DNA of 44,571 nt, from assembly GCA_023139045.1 (NCBI GenBank), contig JAGLOJ010000033.1, positions 1-44,571 on the forward strand, written 5' to 3'. The notes under the pieces were generated by a model. It was given only the letters and a program-made list of their open reading frames with translations. It did not search any database and was not told the origin of the DNA. Each line of letters begins with the position of its first letter. Positions within the stretch are counted from its first letter, which is position 1. Both the position numbers and the translations under genes were made by a program. Of the stretch, positions 24,369 to 32,985 are shown piece by piece. The stretch is from Candidatus Sabulitectum sp. (GTDB lineage: Bacteria > Fermentibacterota > Fermentibacteria > Fermentibacterales > JCC-6).

Positions 24369-25523
24369 TCAAGGGTTGAGCAGTCTGGAAACTGTTTCAG
24401 TTACATCAGATATGGAAAGAGCGGAAATCCTTTCATCAATTTTGAATGAATTTACACCTGGATGGACAATGTAAAGATGGTTAAGAGATAGATCCTCAAG
24501 AGCCATGCGCATGGATCTGGTGGTGCGTACAGATTCTGAGAATTTGAACTCAAAGCCTACATTCACTGCTTCAGGATCAAGCAGCAGGTCAACCTCGGCA
24601 CCGGAATGTGTTCCCCAGAACCATGCTTTCCTCTCTCCCGAAACGGAAAGGATCTGTTCCAGTGCAAACCCTTCCCATGAAGCACCAACTTTGATGTGAC
24701 TGAACAGTTCCATATATGTTTTAATTGAGAGAAGAGAATGGAGCATTCCGGAATCTCTTATGTAAACCTTCGGGGTACGTACTTGTCTTTTCTTCATGTT
24801 CACGTGCCAGGGTTGAAGCCTTCTGACCATAAAAGTACCGCATAGAATATCCAGGTAGGAAGATGCGGCTTTTTCTCCTGTACCCAGCGACCTTGCAAAT
24901 TCCGCACTGTTCCACTTCTGTCCGTGGCAGTGAGCCAGCATAGTCCAGAATCGTCTCATTGCTTCCTGCGGAATCCGAAACCCCAGTTGAGGAATATCCC
25001 TTTCCAGGAATGTTCTTGTGAAGTCTTCCCTCCAGCGGAGGCTTGCACTGTCATTTCCAGCCAGAAAAGACCGGGGAAAACCTCCTCTGAGCCAGAGGTT
25101 CTTCCAGAAAGAGCCATTGATCTCTTCCAGGTTGAACCCTCCCATATCGATAAAACTTATCCTTCCAGCCAGAGTTTCCGATACTTGTCGGATGATATGC
25201 GGAGAAGAACTTCCCAAAATCAGAAACTTAACTGTGCAGGAAGGATCATCGACAAGCACCCGAAGCGTTTCGTAGAGCTCAGGCATTCTGTGAATTTCAT
25301 CAAGAACCACCAGCCCCTTCAAATCCCGGAGTACCAGTATGGGGTTTTGAAGGGCAGCACGATCATTTGGGTTCTCAAGATCAAAACGGTGGACAGGTTC
25401 ATTTTCAACAAGTGAACGGGCAAGAGTAGTTTTTCCACATTGCCTTGGCCCCAGGAGAGCAGTAACAGGTCCCTCCGAGATTCTGAGTATAAGCTCTTCA
25501 AGAAGTCTTATTCTTTTTATCAT
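24369..25523 (-). CDS. AAA family ATPase with DUF4143 domain
   Basis: 384 residues. The P-loop GPRQCGKTTLARSLV is at about 25-39, Walker B LKGLVVLDEIHRMPELY at about 68-84, and sensor motif KFLILGSSSP follows; this is the AAA_14 arrangement. The C-terminal half is DUF4143, with a winged-helix-like part (FARSLGTGEKAASSYLDILC), RTPKVYIRDSGMLHSLL and a PD-(D/E)XK-like end (GAEVDLLLD ... FEFKFSES). Such proteins are common, often mobile or acquired, and their physiological role is unclear. It is a single gene facing the scar of a deleted peptidase gene upstream. Confidence 0.88.
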   Translation of the reverse strand: MIKRIRLLEELILRISEGPVTALLGPRQCGKTTLARSLVENEPVHRFDLENPNDRAALQNPILVLRDLKGLVVLDEIHRMPELYETLRVLVDDPSCTVKFLILGSSSPHIIRQVSETLAGRISFIDMGGFNLEEINGSFWKNLWLRGGFPRSFLAGNDSASLRWREDFTRTFLERDIPQLGFRIPQEAMRRFWTMLAHCHGQKWNSAEFARSLGTGEKAASSYLDILCGTFMVRRLQPWHVNMKKRQVRTPKVYIRDSGMLHSLLSIKTYMELFSHIKVGASWEGFALEQILSVSGERKAWFWGTHSGAEVDLLLDPEAVNVGFEFKFSESVRTTRSMRMALEDLSLNHLYIVHPGVNSFKIDERISALSISDVTETVSRLLNP

Positions 25524-25572
25524 TCTTCAAAAATAACATTGCAAATCGGGATGTCAAGTCCTTATTTTCAAT

Positions 25573-25786
25573 GTTAATTAATCTCTTCTGAAGTACCATT
25601 GCCTGAGTTGAAACGGTACCGCTGAAGATGTTTTCAGGAGTCCCGTTTGTCGCGTGCGATTGCCTGCGATCCGGGGTTGACGAATTCCGGGTTGTCCACC
25701 AAGCGACTGCCAGTCAAAATCACCGTGTTCAGCGAAAGATGCAACGGTAAAAGCAGCAGCACAAATTAAAGAACACCCCACAGCAT
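25573..25786 (-). pseudogene. Deletion scar of a second C25 peptidase gene
   Basis: About 210 bases keep three separated pieces of a paralogue of the C25 peptidase next door, in order. (1) The signal peptide and mature N-terminus, GDFDWQSLGGQPG against GNFDWQSLGGQPG. (2) In the next frame, NPEFVNPGSQAIA against NPGMVNPGSQTIT, residues 577-589 of the intact protein. (3) In another frame, GTVSTQAMVLQ against the intact C-terminus GTVSTQAMVLR. Two internal deletions thus removed the catalytic domain and most of the tail. The first junction sits in CAACCCGGAA, a sequence shared by both deleted ends. The reading frame from 25781 is a chance product. Confidence 0.85.
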
Positions 25787-25814
25787 GATAATGTTCTTTG
25801 CGCCCTGTGAAGTC

Positions 25815-25844
25815 AGAAAAAAGGGGGCAGCAATTGCTGCCCCC
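25815..25844 (-). terminator. Rho-independent terminator of the C25 peptidase gene
   Basis: A perfect 11-bp inverted repeat (GGGGGCAGCAA / TTGCTGCCCCC, 25823-25844). On the minus strand it is followed by TTTTTTCTG. It begins 27 bases after the stop codon at 25871. Confidence 0.92.
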
Positions 25845-25870
25845 AATGAGTATCTGTGTAACTTTTAACC

Positions 25871-28156
25871 CTAGCGGAGAACCATTGCCTGTGTGGAAAC
25901 GGTGCCTGTGGGGGTTGTAAGGCGTACGAAGTAAACACCGCTGGCAATTGTGCCGGGTGTCCAGCTGATGGAGTGGTTGCCCGCTCCGATTTCTTCGTTA
26001 ACCAGTGTTTCTACAGTACGGCCGGAAAGGTCAAACACCTGAACGGTGGCATGACCGGTTACCGGTGTGGAGAAGTTAAGCGCAGCGGTGCCTGTAATGG
26101 GGTTGGTAGAGACGGCAACGCCGAGAACTGCTGTTTCAAGACCTACAAATGTGTCGTCCAGGGATGTGGGGTAGGATTCAATCGTAGCAGCAACGGGACC
26201 GTAGTTGTGAAGCCTTGCTCCTGTGTAGAGAGTTGTGGCACCGGAAGGTACATTGACAGTGAAGGAGGCCTGACCGCTGCCGTTGGTTATGGCAGTTTCG
26301 TAGAAGGTAATGGTTTCAATGCCGTCAATACCGTCTGAAAGGGCAACAGTAGCACCACTGACCGGTGAACCAGCGCTGGTGACAGTCATTGTTATTGTCT
26401 GTGAGCCGGGGTTGACCATTCCGGGGTTGCAGGCGATATCAAGATTTACGGGGTTGGTTACATCATTGGTGAATATCTCCATGGCTGGATCACCGAACCA
26501 GATGTACATCTTGGCATTGCTTTGACCCAAGGAACCGTGGTTGGTGATAATATACACAGCAGCTTCGTTAAGCGTTTCTCCAACATTGTAATTAGCGTTG
26601 TCGTAAAGGCCGAGGTAGATCCGCTTCATGTAGTCGTGATTGGCGTCGGTGTATGAAGGCTGAGTAGCGGAAAGGTTGCCGCTGGTGCCGTTGTTGTCCC
26701 ATGCGAAGCTTTCTGCAAGACATTCGCTTGAATTCTGATATCTGCCGCAGTTACAGGCGATGTTCCAGACCGGAGGCAGGAAAGTATTGGTAAGGGCTGT
26801 GATGTTGGTCTTTGACCAGCTTCCCGGAGCACTCCAGGACCAGATTGCATCATCACCGTGTCCCCTGTATCCAACAGAACCAACGCCGTCGTTGAACCAG
26901 CCTTCAACCATTGAGTTTGTTCCACCTTCCGGAGGATAGACCTTCCAGAAGCTCATGTTAACAGCATAAGTTGCAGCAGCTATCTGGTTGCAGCACTGTG
27001 TGTACTTGCCGGGGTACTGTTCAGCATGGGCAGCAAGAACGGTGGTGCTGGGAATAATACCCGGGGTCTTGCCTTTGGCAAAGTCGTACCGGTAGTAACC
27101 GTCGATGATCTTGTTGACCTGAGTTGTGATCTGAGCTGAGTTACCGGTAAGACGACCAACTGCAATTTCAGGATTAAGGTCGGTACCTGCAAGGCAAGCG
27201 TACCAGTAATCACTGATGATACCGGTGTAAGTGTAACTGGGAAGTGCGGCGTAGTCGCCGGCGATCAGAGCGAAACGAGTCACACCAGTGTCGTAGTGGT
27301 CTGTCATTGCAGCTTTGATTTCATCCGGCGTTGCAGAGCTGGCAAAAACCTCAACAGAAGTCTCATAACCAATGCCCTGGTAGAATTCTACAAGAGGTGT
27401 AATTGCGCCGAGGTTGGCTGTTGTGGTAACAAATACATACTCTGCTGCTTCAGCATCGGTGGGAGTGGATGCGGCGGCGTCAACCAGGTTGTAGTTGATG
27501 AGCATTCTTGATGCGCTGCTTCTTATTGTTTCAGTGGAAGGGAACGCAATTGCGTCAACGCTTCCTGTGAAATCAATTCTTACACTCATGGATCTTGCAA
27601 CCTGAAGCTCTCCTGTTACAGGATTGTATCTGAAGGGATTTGCAAGAAGCTTGTCGGTGCTGATTCCACCCCAGGTGCCCGGGCTAACTGCTTCGGCCCA
27701 GTCGGAGGGGAAGAAACTGTTTTTTCCGTATGCCACATCATTCTGGCGGAAAGGGAAGGGATTGTGGGGCATGTCGATACTCGGGGTCTGAACTGGAACA
27801 AGGTTGATGCCTGAGTATGTTGTGTATTCAACATTCTCGATTGTAACAACGGCTTCCGAACCGAAGGGAAGTGCGAACATCTGACCGATATTCGGAACTT
27901 CGGGAAGACCGATCTCTGTCTGTGAGTAAATTCCGGGAAGGTTGATACTGTCCCAGGTTGTGCCACCTGCAACAGTTCTGCCCAACCAGAAGCCGGGAAC
28001 AGTGATGTTGATAACCATATGGCTGGCATCGGATTCAACAAGATTTACAGAACATTCTTCGCCAGGCTGGCCACCAAGTGACTGCCAGTCAAAGTTGCCC
28101 TGCAGAGCAAATGAAGCCGCTGCAAGAACCATAGTTAAAAGAAAAGTAATCCTCAT
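25871..28156 (-). CDS. Secreted C25 (gingipain-like) cysteine peptidase with type IX-like sorting tail
   Basis: 761 residues. A signal peptide (ITFLLTMVLAAASFALQG) precedes a prodomain to about 235 and the caspase-fold catalytic domain at about 236-560. The catalytic dyad is H433 in GYRGHGDDAIW and C468 in VWNIACNCGRY, matching the G-H-G and A-C-x-x-G motifs of gingipains; FALIAGDYAALPSYTYTG and DYWYA are also family features. An immunoglobulin-like domain spans about 570-670. The last ~80 residues are the sorting domain (VQVFDLSGRTVETLVNEEIG, GVYFVRLTTP, ending AMVLR). It should be secreted, possibly surface-attached, and activated by prodomain removal. GAGAGG precedes the ATG. It has its own promoter and terminator. 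Confidence 0.9.
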   Translation of the reverse strand: MRITFLLTMVLAAASFALQGNFDWQSLGGQPGEECSVNLVESDASHMVINITVPGFWLGRTVAGGTTWDSINLPGIYSQTEIGLPEVPNIGQMFALPFGSEAVVTIENVEYTTYSGINLVPVQTPSIDMPHNPFPFRQNDVAYGKNSFFPSDWAEAVSPGTWGGISTDKLLANPFRYNPVTGELQVARSMSVRIDFTGSVDAIAFPSTETIRSSASRMLINYNLVDAAASTPTDAEAAEYVFVTTTANLGAITPLVEFYQGIGYETSVEVFASSATPDEIKAAMTDHYDTGVTRFALIAGDYAALPSYTYTGIISDYWYACLAGTDLNPEIAVGRLTGNSAQITTQVNKIIDGYYRYDFAKGKTPGIIPSTTVLAAHAEQYPGKYTQCCNQIAAATYAVNMSFWKVYPPEGGTNSMVEGWFNDGVGSVGYRGHGDDAIWSWSAPGSWSKTNITALTNTFLPPVWNIACNCGRYQNSSECLAESFAWDNNGTSGNLSATQPSYTDANHDYMKRIYLGLYDNANYNVGETLNEAAVYIITNHGSLGQSNAKMYIWFGDPAMEIFTNDVTNPVNLDIACNPGMVNPGSQTITMTVTSAGSPVSGATVALSDGIDGIETITFYETAITNGSGQASFTVNVPSGATTLYTGARLHNYGPVAATIESYPTSLDDTFVGLETAVLGVAVSTNPITGTAALNFSTPVTGHATVQVFDLSGRTVETLVNEEIGAGNHSISWTPGTIASGVYFVRLTTPTGTVSTQAMVLR

Positions 28157-28227
28157 ACTGAAGTATCCTCTCTCGGGTTTGCGTGTGCGTGCCGGAAAAT
28201 ACTAATTACCAAGCTAACCTTACTCCG

Positions 28228-28256
28228 ATAATCATCTCTCTATCCATGCAAGTCAA
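28228..28256 (-). promoter_or_regulatory. Promoter of the C25 peptidase gene
   Basis: Minus strand TTGACT (28256-28251), 17-base spacer, GATTAT (28233-28228). The leader to the ATG at 28156 would be about 65 bases. Its -35 box lies 9 bases from the -35 box of the divergent plus-strand promoter. Confidence 0.6.
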
Positions 28257-28265
28257 TACAGAGAG

Positions 28266-28294
28266 TTGACCTCCGGCATGGTACTTAGGATAAT
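28266..28294 (+). promoter_or_regulatory. Promoter of the small barrel-protein gene
   Basis: TTGACC (28266-28271), 17-base spacer, GATAAT (28289-28294). Start of transcription would be near 28301, leaving a leader of about 23 bases that contains AAGGAG. Confidence 0.68.
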
Positions 28295-28323
28295 TGGAGA
28301 TGAACAGAAAGGAGTTTCAATTG

Positions 28324-29022
28324 ATGAAAAACACGGTATTTGCAATCTTACTGATAGTCACAGTGGCTATGGCGGGACCCAGAGTAGGCGGTCGTGTGGG
28401 ATACACAACAGCTGAGGATCCATTCACCGGGCTCAGCACAGATGGTGCCATATTCGGAGGTCAGCTTACACTGCCTCTGATGCCGATTCTCGGCATTGAG
28501 TTCAGCGGTACATACACAAGTACGGAATCTGATGTATCAATGGAGAACTATCTTGCCAATTACCTCAGCGACGAGTATAACTTTGAGTACAACGGCAACA
28601 TTGATGATTTGCGCAGTTATATGGAGGATGAGCTTGGATGGACTCTCCCTGCTGAAGCCGAGATGATCAAGGATTACACGGCCACTTATCACAATCTTGG
28701 TCTTGCTGCAATTCTGAAAGCCGACATTCCCATGGGAGCATCGCCATTCAGCCCGTATATTGGCGGTGGCGGTGGGCTGCATTTTGTTGTGAGTGATGCT
28801 GATGCCATGCTGGCAATGATTCAGCAGCAGACCACAGAAGATCCTGCAATCGATCCCTATGATCATATTTTCCCCTCCGCCGAGGGTGTTCTTGGTTTGA
28901 CCTTCAAACCAGCGGGAGTACCTGTTTCCGTTTTTACAGAGGTAAGACTTTCCAAACCATTTGGTGATGACGCCGGCGACGCTATCGTTACCTATTTTGG
29001 TGGAGCCAATCTGGGCTTCTAA
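28324..29022 (+). CDS. Small outer-membrane beta-barrel protein
   Basis: 232 residues from the ATG at 28324 (AAAGGAG 9 bases upstream; a TTG directly before it is possible). A signal peptide (TVFAILLIVTVAMAG) is followed by an eight-strand-like barrel: VGGRVGYTTAEDP, IFGGQLTLPLMPILGIEFSG, YHNLGLAAILKADIP, SPYIGGGGGLHFVV, AEGVLGLTFKPAGVPVSVF and a final strand ending GANLGF. The glycine-rich YIGGGGG and the C-terminal Phe are typical of OmpX/OmpW-size barrels. An acidic, helix-prone insertion lies at about 75-120. Function unknown. It shares a promoter region with the C25 peptidase. Confidence 0.75.
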   Translation: MKNTVFAILLIVTVAMAGPRVGGRVGYTTAEDPFTGLSTDGAIFGGQLTLPLMPILGIEFSGTYTSTESDVSMENYLANYLSDEYNFEYNGNIDDLRSYMEDELGWTLPAEAEMIKDYTATYHNLGLAAILKADIPMGASPFSPYIGGGGGLHFVVSDADAMLAMIQQQTTEDPAIDPYDHIFPSAEGVLGLTFKPAGVPVSVFTEVRLSKPFGDDAGDAIVTYFGGANLGF

Positions 29023-29036
29023 AGAAAGTTTCCTTT

Positions 29037-29837
29037 TTAAGCGTCCTCGTTTCGATGGGGGCGCTTTTTAATAACCTCGCAGAACTGATCCCACATTCCG
29101 GGAGCTGAACATTGTACTCCCCTGGATTGCAGAGTCCAGCTCTGTTCCCTGAATCCGGTGACTTCACCGCCAGCCTCTTTAACCAGAAGCACTCCCGCTG
29201 CCATATCCCAGGGTTTCAGATTTTCCTCCCAGAAACCTCCGTATCTTCCTGCAGCGGTGTAAGCTAAATCCAGTGCCGCCGAGCCACACCTTCTAACACC
29301 TCGAACCAATCCAAGGAATTCGGTAAGCACACCCAGATCAAAGGTCAGGTTCTCCGGAGTTCTTGTGTATGGGAAGCCTGTGGCAACAACAACATCCCGG
29401 AGTTTGTCAGCGGAAGAAACCTTAACGGGCCTGGCGTTAAGGTATGCCCCTCCCCCCCGGAGAGCCATGAATGTTTCAGAATGTACCGGGTCATGAATAC
29501 AACCAAGACAAACACCATCTTCATCTACAAGAGCAATGGATATGCAGAAAAAGGGAATTCCCGTTGCATAATTATTCGTGCCATCCAGCGGGTCAACTAC
29601 CCAGTATGGAGTTTTCGGATAGGTTCCATCCCAGCTCTCCTCACCAAGAAATGAGGAACCGGGAAGAATTTGCGTCAGAGCTTCTCTGAGAAATTCTTCT
29701 GAACTGAGATCTGCTTCTGTGACAAATTCCATACCTTCTTTTGCACTTACAGTGAAACCTTCTTCTCTGTATTTCAGCAATATCAGCCCGGCTTCCCTCG
29801 CCGAATCGACTACTTTATCCACAAAACCCCGAGTCAT
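29037..29837 (-). CDS. Inositol monophosphatase family protein
   Basis: 266 residues. Metal-binding motifs are intact: the glutamates in SSFLGEESWDGTY, the signature WVVDPLDGTNNYATGIPFF, and the late aspartate in KPWDMAAGVLLVKEAGGEVT. These Mg-dependent, Li-sensitive phosphatases dephosphorylate inositol-1-phosphate and related sugar phosphates; the SuhB group also affects ribosomal RNA transcription. The substrate cannot be told. The gene is divergent from the ion-channel operon, with an AT-rich block containing TATAAT (minus strand, about 29870) between them, and its 3' end contains the terminator of the convergent barrel gene. Confidence 0.92.
   Translation of the reverse strand: MTRGFVDKVVDSAREAGLILLKYREEGFTVSAKEGMEFVTEADLSSEEFLREALTQILPGSSFLGEESWDGTYPKTPYWVVDPLDGTNNYATGIPFFCISIALVDEDGVCLGCIHDPVHSETFMALRGGGAYLNARPVKVSSADKLRDVVVATGFPYTRTPENLTFDLGVLTEFLGLVRGVRRCGSAALDLAYTAAGRYGGFWEENLKPWDMAAGVLLVKEAGGEVTGFREQSWTLQSRGVQCSAPGMWDQFCEVIKKRPHRNEDA
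29039..29069 (+). terminator. Terminator of the small barrel gene, inside the end of the IMPase gene
   Basis: AAGCGTCCT (29039-29047) pairs with GGGGGCGCTT (29057-29066) with two G-U pairs, followed by TTTTTA. It lies 16 bases after the plus-strand stop at 29022 and overlaps the last codons of the convergent inositol monophosphatase gene. Confidence 0.7.
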
Positions 29838-29898
29838 AGTCTCCCTTTCAGTTAAGTGATGTTGGAATTATATCACATGATACTTACAGGAGGGACGG

Positions 29899-31728
29899 AT
29901 GGTATACAGAACCCTGGGAACCAGATTGCGCTATCTCGTTAATGATCTGCTCATACGCAACCCATTCTGGCAGATGCTTATTCTCGTAATTGCATCTTTG
30001 ATGATAATAACAATCGGTGTTCTGCTTGTTGATGATAGTGTCGGGGACGGCTTCTGGTGGTCCTTTACAAGACTTCTCGATCAGGGAACTTTTATCAATG
30101 ACGACAAGTGTGAACCTCACATTGCCCTTGTGGGTGTTCTTATCACAATAGGTGGAATTCTTGTTCTCTCCCTGCTTATAGGAATTTTTTCATCGAAGAT
30201 TACGGAGCAACTTGATTCTCTCAAGAGAGGAAAATCCCCTATTGTCGAGAAGAATCATTTTATAGTGTGCGGAGACGGAGACAGGTTGTACGAGGTAGCG
30301 AGAGAACTGGTTGAAGCTCGAAATGAAGGATCTTCCAGGGGCAGTATTGTGATGTTTTCCCGCAGATCCAGAGAGGAAATGGAAGAAGTGCTTGCTCAGC
30401 GGATTGGCAGGAAGCAGGCGAGGCAGGTCATCTGCCGCTCCGGAGATACGACGGATGTTGACTCTCTCGGTCTTCCTGGTTTTCAGAGGTGTGCTGGATT
30501 TGTAATAATTGGCGATAACGACAACACAGTGATAAAAACACTGATAGCTGTGAATTCCATCAGGGGAAAAGGGCATTCTACAGGAGTTTGTGAACTCAGG
30601 AACAGAGCCAGAGGTCGAATTGCGAAGATGGCCTGCCCTGATGTCCGATGGATTCCCGTTCGTGAGATAATGATGCGCCTTCTTGTTCAGATCGGAAGAC
30701 AGCCCGGGTTGAGTGCCGTTTACAGCGAGATTCTCAGTTTCAGGGGAAATGAATTCTACCTGCAGAAGCAGAAGGAACTTGAGGGATGCAGTTTCAGAGA
30801 AATATCAGAAAGAGTGCAGAATGGAATTGCGCTTGGAATATTTAAAAACGGAAAGATTGCTCTGAATCCACCTTCTGAGATGATTCTGGACTCAGAAGAC
30901 AGCCTGCTTGTACTGGCAGAGAACAAAAATTCCTTCTCTTTCGTTGAGAACCGTTTTGCAGTTGTGGAGGCTGGTTTCAAGAGCGAGATAATGTTTGAAG
31001 AACCATTACGGATGCTGGTTTTTTCCGGCCACAGCAGAAAATTCAGCTTCATGCTTAAATTACTGGATGACTACTCACACTCCGGGGCCGAAATAACAGT
31101 GATCGGATCGATCCCCGAAGATGAGGGATTCAACCTGCTGAATGAAGTCGATTGTAAAAACTGCTCAAGTAATTACATAAAAGTGGAACGGACAGATCCT
31201 GGGAGTGTTGAAATGCTGCACCCGGAAAAATATGACAGCATCATGGTCATTTCAGGGAAGAGTTCGGATATGTCTGACGAGGATGCTGATTCAGAGTGTA
31301 TAGTTACTCTGTTGATTCTTAGAGACATTGCTGACAGATACGGGAACGAATGGAACGCAACTGTGGTTTCAGAGATAAGAAACCCCAGAAACAGAAGACT
31401 TGCCACCGCTGCGGGGATTGATGATTTTGTTATTTCCAACGAGGTGTGCAGCATGATAATGGCACAGCTTGTGATTCAGCCGGGTCTCAGCCATGTATAT
31501 GAAGAAATATTTGATCCGTCGGGATGTGAGGTACAGTTGCGGAAAGCCTCTCTGTACAATTCAGGAGAATTCTCAAGCCTTGCAGCCCAGGGGTTGAGAA
31601 GGGGTGAGGTGGTACTTGGCTGGCTCACGGGAACTGGATCGGAATCCAGGGTTTGTTTAAACCCTGACAGAAATACTCTGCTGCCAACGGGCAAGGACAC
31701 AAGAATAGTTGTAATTGCTGAAAGGTAA
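29899..31728 (+). CDS. CASTOR/POLLUX-type ion channel with RCK domains
   Basis: 609 residues. Two transmembrane helices (about 24-45, FWQMLILVIASLMIITIGVL; about 75-97, HIALVGVLITIGGILVLSLL) flank a pore segment, FWWSFTRLLDQGTFINDD, that lacks the T-x-G-Y/F-G filter of potassium channels. The large soluble part begins HFIVCGDGDRLYEVARELVE (Rossmann-like RCK), followed by the family's middle domain and a second RCK-like half (LRMLVFSGHSRKFSFMLKLL). This is the plan of plant CASTOR/POLLUX nuclear-envelope channels and their bacterial relatives, which form gated cation channels. AGGAGGGA precedes the ATG. Two membrane-protein genes follow with 4-base spacing and an ATGA overlap. Confidence 0.85.
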   Translation: MVYRTLGTRLRYLVNDLLIRNPFWQMLILVIASLMIITIGVLLVDDSVGDGFWWSFTRLLDQGTFINDDKCEPHIALVGVLITIGGILVLSLLIGIFSSKITEQLDSLKRGKSPIVEKNHFIVCGDGDRLYEVARELVEARNEGSSRGSIVMFSRRSREEMEEVLAQRIGRKQARQVICRSGDTTDVDSLGLPGFQRCAGFVIIGDNDNTVIKTLIAVNSIRGKGHSTGVCELRNRARGRIAKMACPDVRWIPVREIMMRLLVQIGRQPGLSAVYSEILSFRGNEFYLQKQKELEGCSFREISERVQNGIALGIFKNGKIALNPPSEMILDSEDSLLVLAENKNSFSFVENRFAVVEAGFKSEIMFEEPLRMLVFSGHSRKFSFMLKLLDDYSHSGAEITVIGSIPEDEGFNLLNEVDCKNCSSNYIKVERTDPGSVEMLHPEKYDSIMVISGKSSDMSDEDADSECIVTLLILRDIADRYGNEWNATVVSEIRNPRNRRLATAAGIDDFVISNEVCSMIMAQLVIQPGLSHVYEEIFDPSGCEVQLRKASLYNSGEFSSLAAQGLRRGEVVLGWLTGTGSESRVCLNPDRNTLLPTGKDTRIVVIAER

Positions 31729-31732
31729 AAAA

Positions 31733-32455
31733 ATGAAGGGATCCGCATTCGTTAATGCCCTGGGATTCACAACGGGAGTAATTTTCATGTTGCTGGGAGC
31801 AGTTCTCGCTATCGGAGGGCCATTGATTACCACTTCCCTTGATTCAATACTTCAGGAATCATCCAGAGGATTGAGAACTGCCAGCGGAGCCATAAAGACC
31901 GCAACAGAGGGTGTTGCCAATTCTACGGGAATGGTTGAGGAAGTAAGACTTTCCCTGGAAAACACATCGGAGGTTGTCTCCGGTACAGGTGTGATAATTC
32001 AGCAGACAGTGTCTATTCTGGAGGAGATGAGAATTATTTTACCCGCTCTTGCCAACGACATGGCCTCTATGCCTCTGATGGTGAGAAACATGATGCCCGC
32101 CAATCATTTTGATGAAGTTGCCCAGCGAACCGAAATAGTTTCGACAGAACTGGGTTTTCTGAATTCCCAACTGGAAGATCTGGCCGTGGATGTGACCCTG
32201 GTTGGAGAATCTATCGGAGAAGTGGCTGCTTCAGTGGAAGCAATGGAGGAAGATCTCCTTTCCGCCGAAGGATCATTCAGTGATGCTGCCGAGAAGATGG
32301 ATTTAGTTGCTGTCTCTCTGGAGAATGGATCTTATGCCGGTATTATTGTTGCTTCGTCAGCAGGCCTTGGAATTCTGATGTTTCTGGCCGGGCTTTACCA
32401 GATATCCACCGGAATGATGATTCGTAAACTTGCGAAAGGACAGGTCCTGAAATGA
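31733..32455 (+). CDS. Two-TM coiled-coil membrane protein in the channel operon
   Basis: 240 residues from the ATG at 31733 (AAAGG 7 bases upstream, inside the end of the channel gene). One helix at about 12-34 (GVIFMLLGAVLAIGGPLITT) and another at about 203-224 (GIIVASSAGLGILMFLAGLY) bracket a ~165-residue extramembrane region of heptad-like, Ser/Thr/Glu-rich sequence (ENTSEVVSGTGVIIQQTVSI; FLNSQLEDLAVDVTLVGESI), likely a long coiled coil on the periplasmic side. It resembles the general build of methyl-accepting or chain-length-regulator proteins but matches no family I know. Its position suggests an accessory subunit of the channel (inference). Confidence 0.7.
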   Translation: MKGSAFVNALGFTTGVIFMLLGAVLAIGGPLITTSLDSILQESSRGLRTASGAIKTATEGVANSTGMVEEVRLSLENTSEVVSGTGVIIQQTVSILEEMRIILPALANDMASMPLMVRNMMPANHFDEVAQRTEIVSTELGFLNSQLEDLAVDVTLVGESIGEVAASVEAMEEDLLSAEGSFSDAAEKMDLVAVSLENGSYAGIIVASSAGLGILMFLAGLYQISTGMMIRKLAKGQVLK

Positions 32456-32985
32456 GGCGTACTGCATTTCTTCTCGTTTTTCTGACAATTCCTCTTACAG
32501 CCGGTTCATTCACGCTTTTTTCGGATACTCTCAACCTTGATGTTGGTAATTACCGCTTTATTAAATTCAGAATTACCCCTGAAATGGCGGAAAGTACTTT
32601 CATTTCTGGAGAGTTTTTTACAGAACCCCTGCCCACAAAGATAGAATTCATACTGATTACTCAGCCGGATTACAGGAGAGGCTGGGAGGGTCGGGGACAC
32701 ATTGACACCCTTGACGCTGTATACGCAGAGAATGGATCCCTGTTAATGGAAATTCCCGGTTTTGGGGATTTTGTACTGATCGTGAGTAACAGAGGCAATG
32801 TTGATCCGGTTGTCTTTGCTGCTGATCTATCAGTTTCATTCGTTGGATCAGGAGTTACATATGATTCTCTGCCATTTGGGATGACTCTTCTTATGAGCCT
32901 TCTCGCCATTGGAGTTGTTGTTGCAGCTGTACTGCTCACAATCACTAGAATGTCTTCCAGGAATGTGTCCGGCAACAGGCGTTGA
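32452..32985 (+). CDS. Membrane-anchored beta-sandwich protein in the channel operon
   Basis: 177 residues. A signal peptide (RTAFLLVFLTIPLTAGS) is followed by about 110 residues of beta-rich sequence (FTLFSDTLNLDVGNYRFIKF, IEFILITQPDYRRGW, LLMEIPGFGDFVLIVSNRGN) and one C-terminal helix (MTLLMSLLAIGVVVAAVLLT) with a basic tail. The order signal peptide, compact sandwich, single TM, short basic tail is like that of GOLD-domain proteins; that likeness is structural guesswork. ATGA overlap with the upstream gene shows translational coupling, so the three proteins probably work together. Confidence 0.68.
   Translation: MRRTAFLLVFLTIPLTAGSFTLFSDTLNLDVGNYRFIKFRITPEMAESTFISGEFFTEPLPTKIEFILITQPDYRRGWEGRGHIDTLDAVYAENGSLLMEIPGFGDFVLIVSNRGNVDPVVFAADLSVSFVGSGVTYDSLPFGMTLLMSLLAIGVVVAAVLLTITRMSSRNVSGNRR

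Noticed and set aside
25578-25781. A 67-residue small secreted protein
   Set aside because: Only its first 30 residues make sense in this frame; the rest are peptidase pieces read out of frame.
29951-30150. A classical potassium channel (TrkA-N/Kch type)
   Set aside because: The pore segment lacks the T-x-G-Y/F-G filter, and the protein has two RCK-like halves with the CASTOR/POLLUX middle region.
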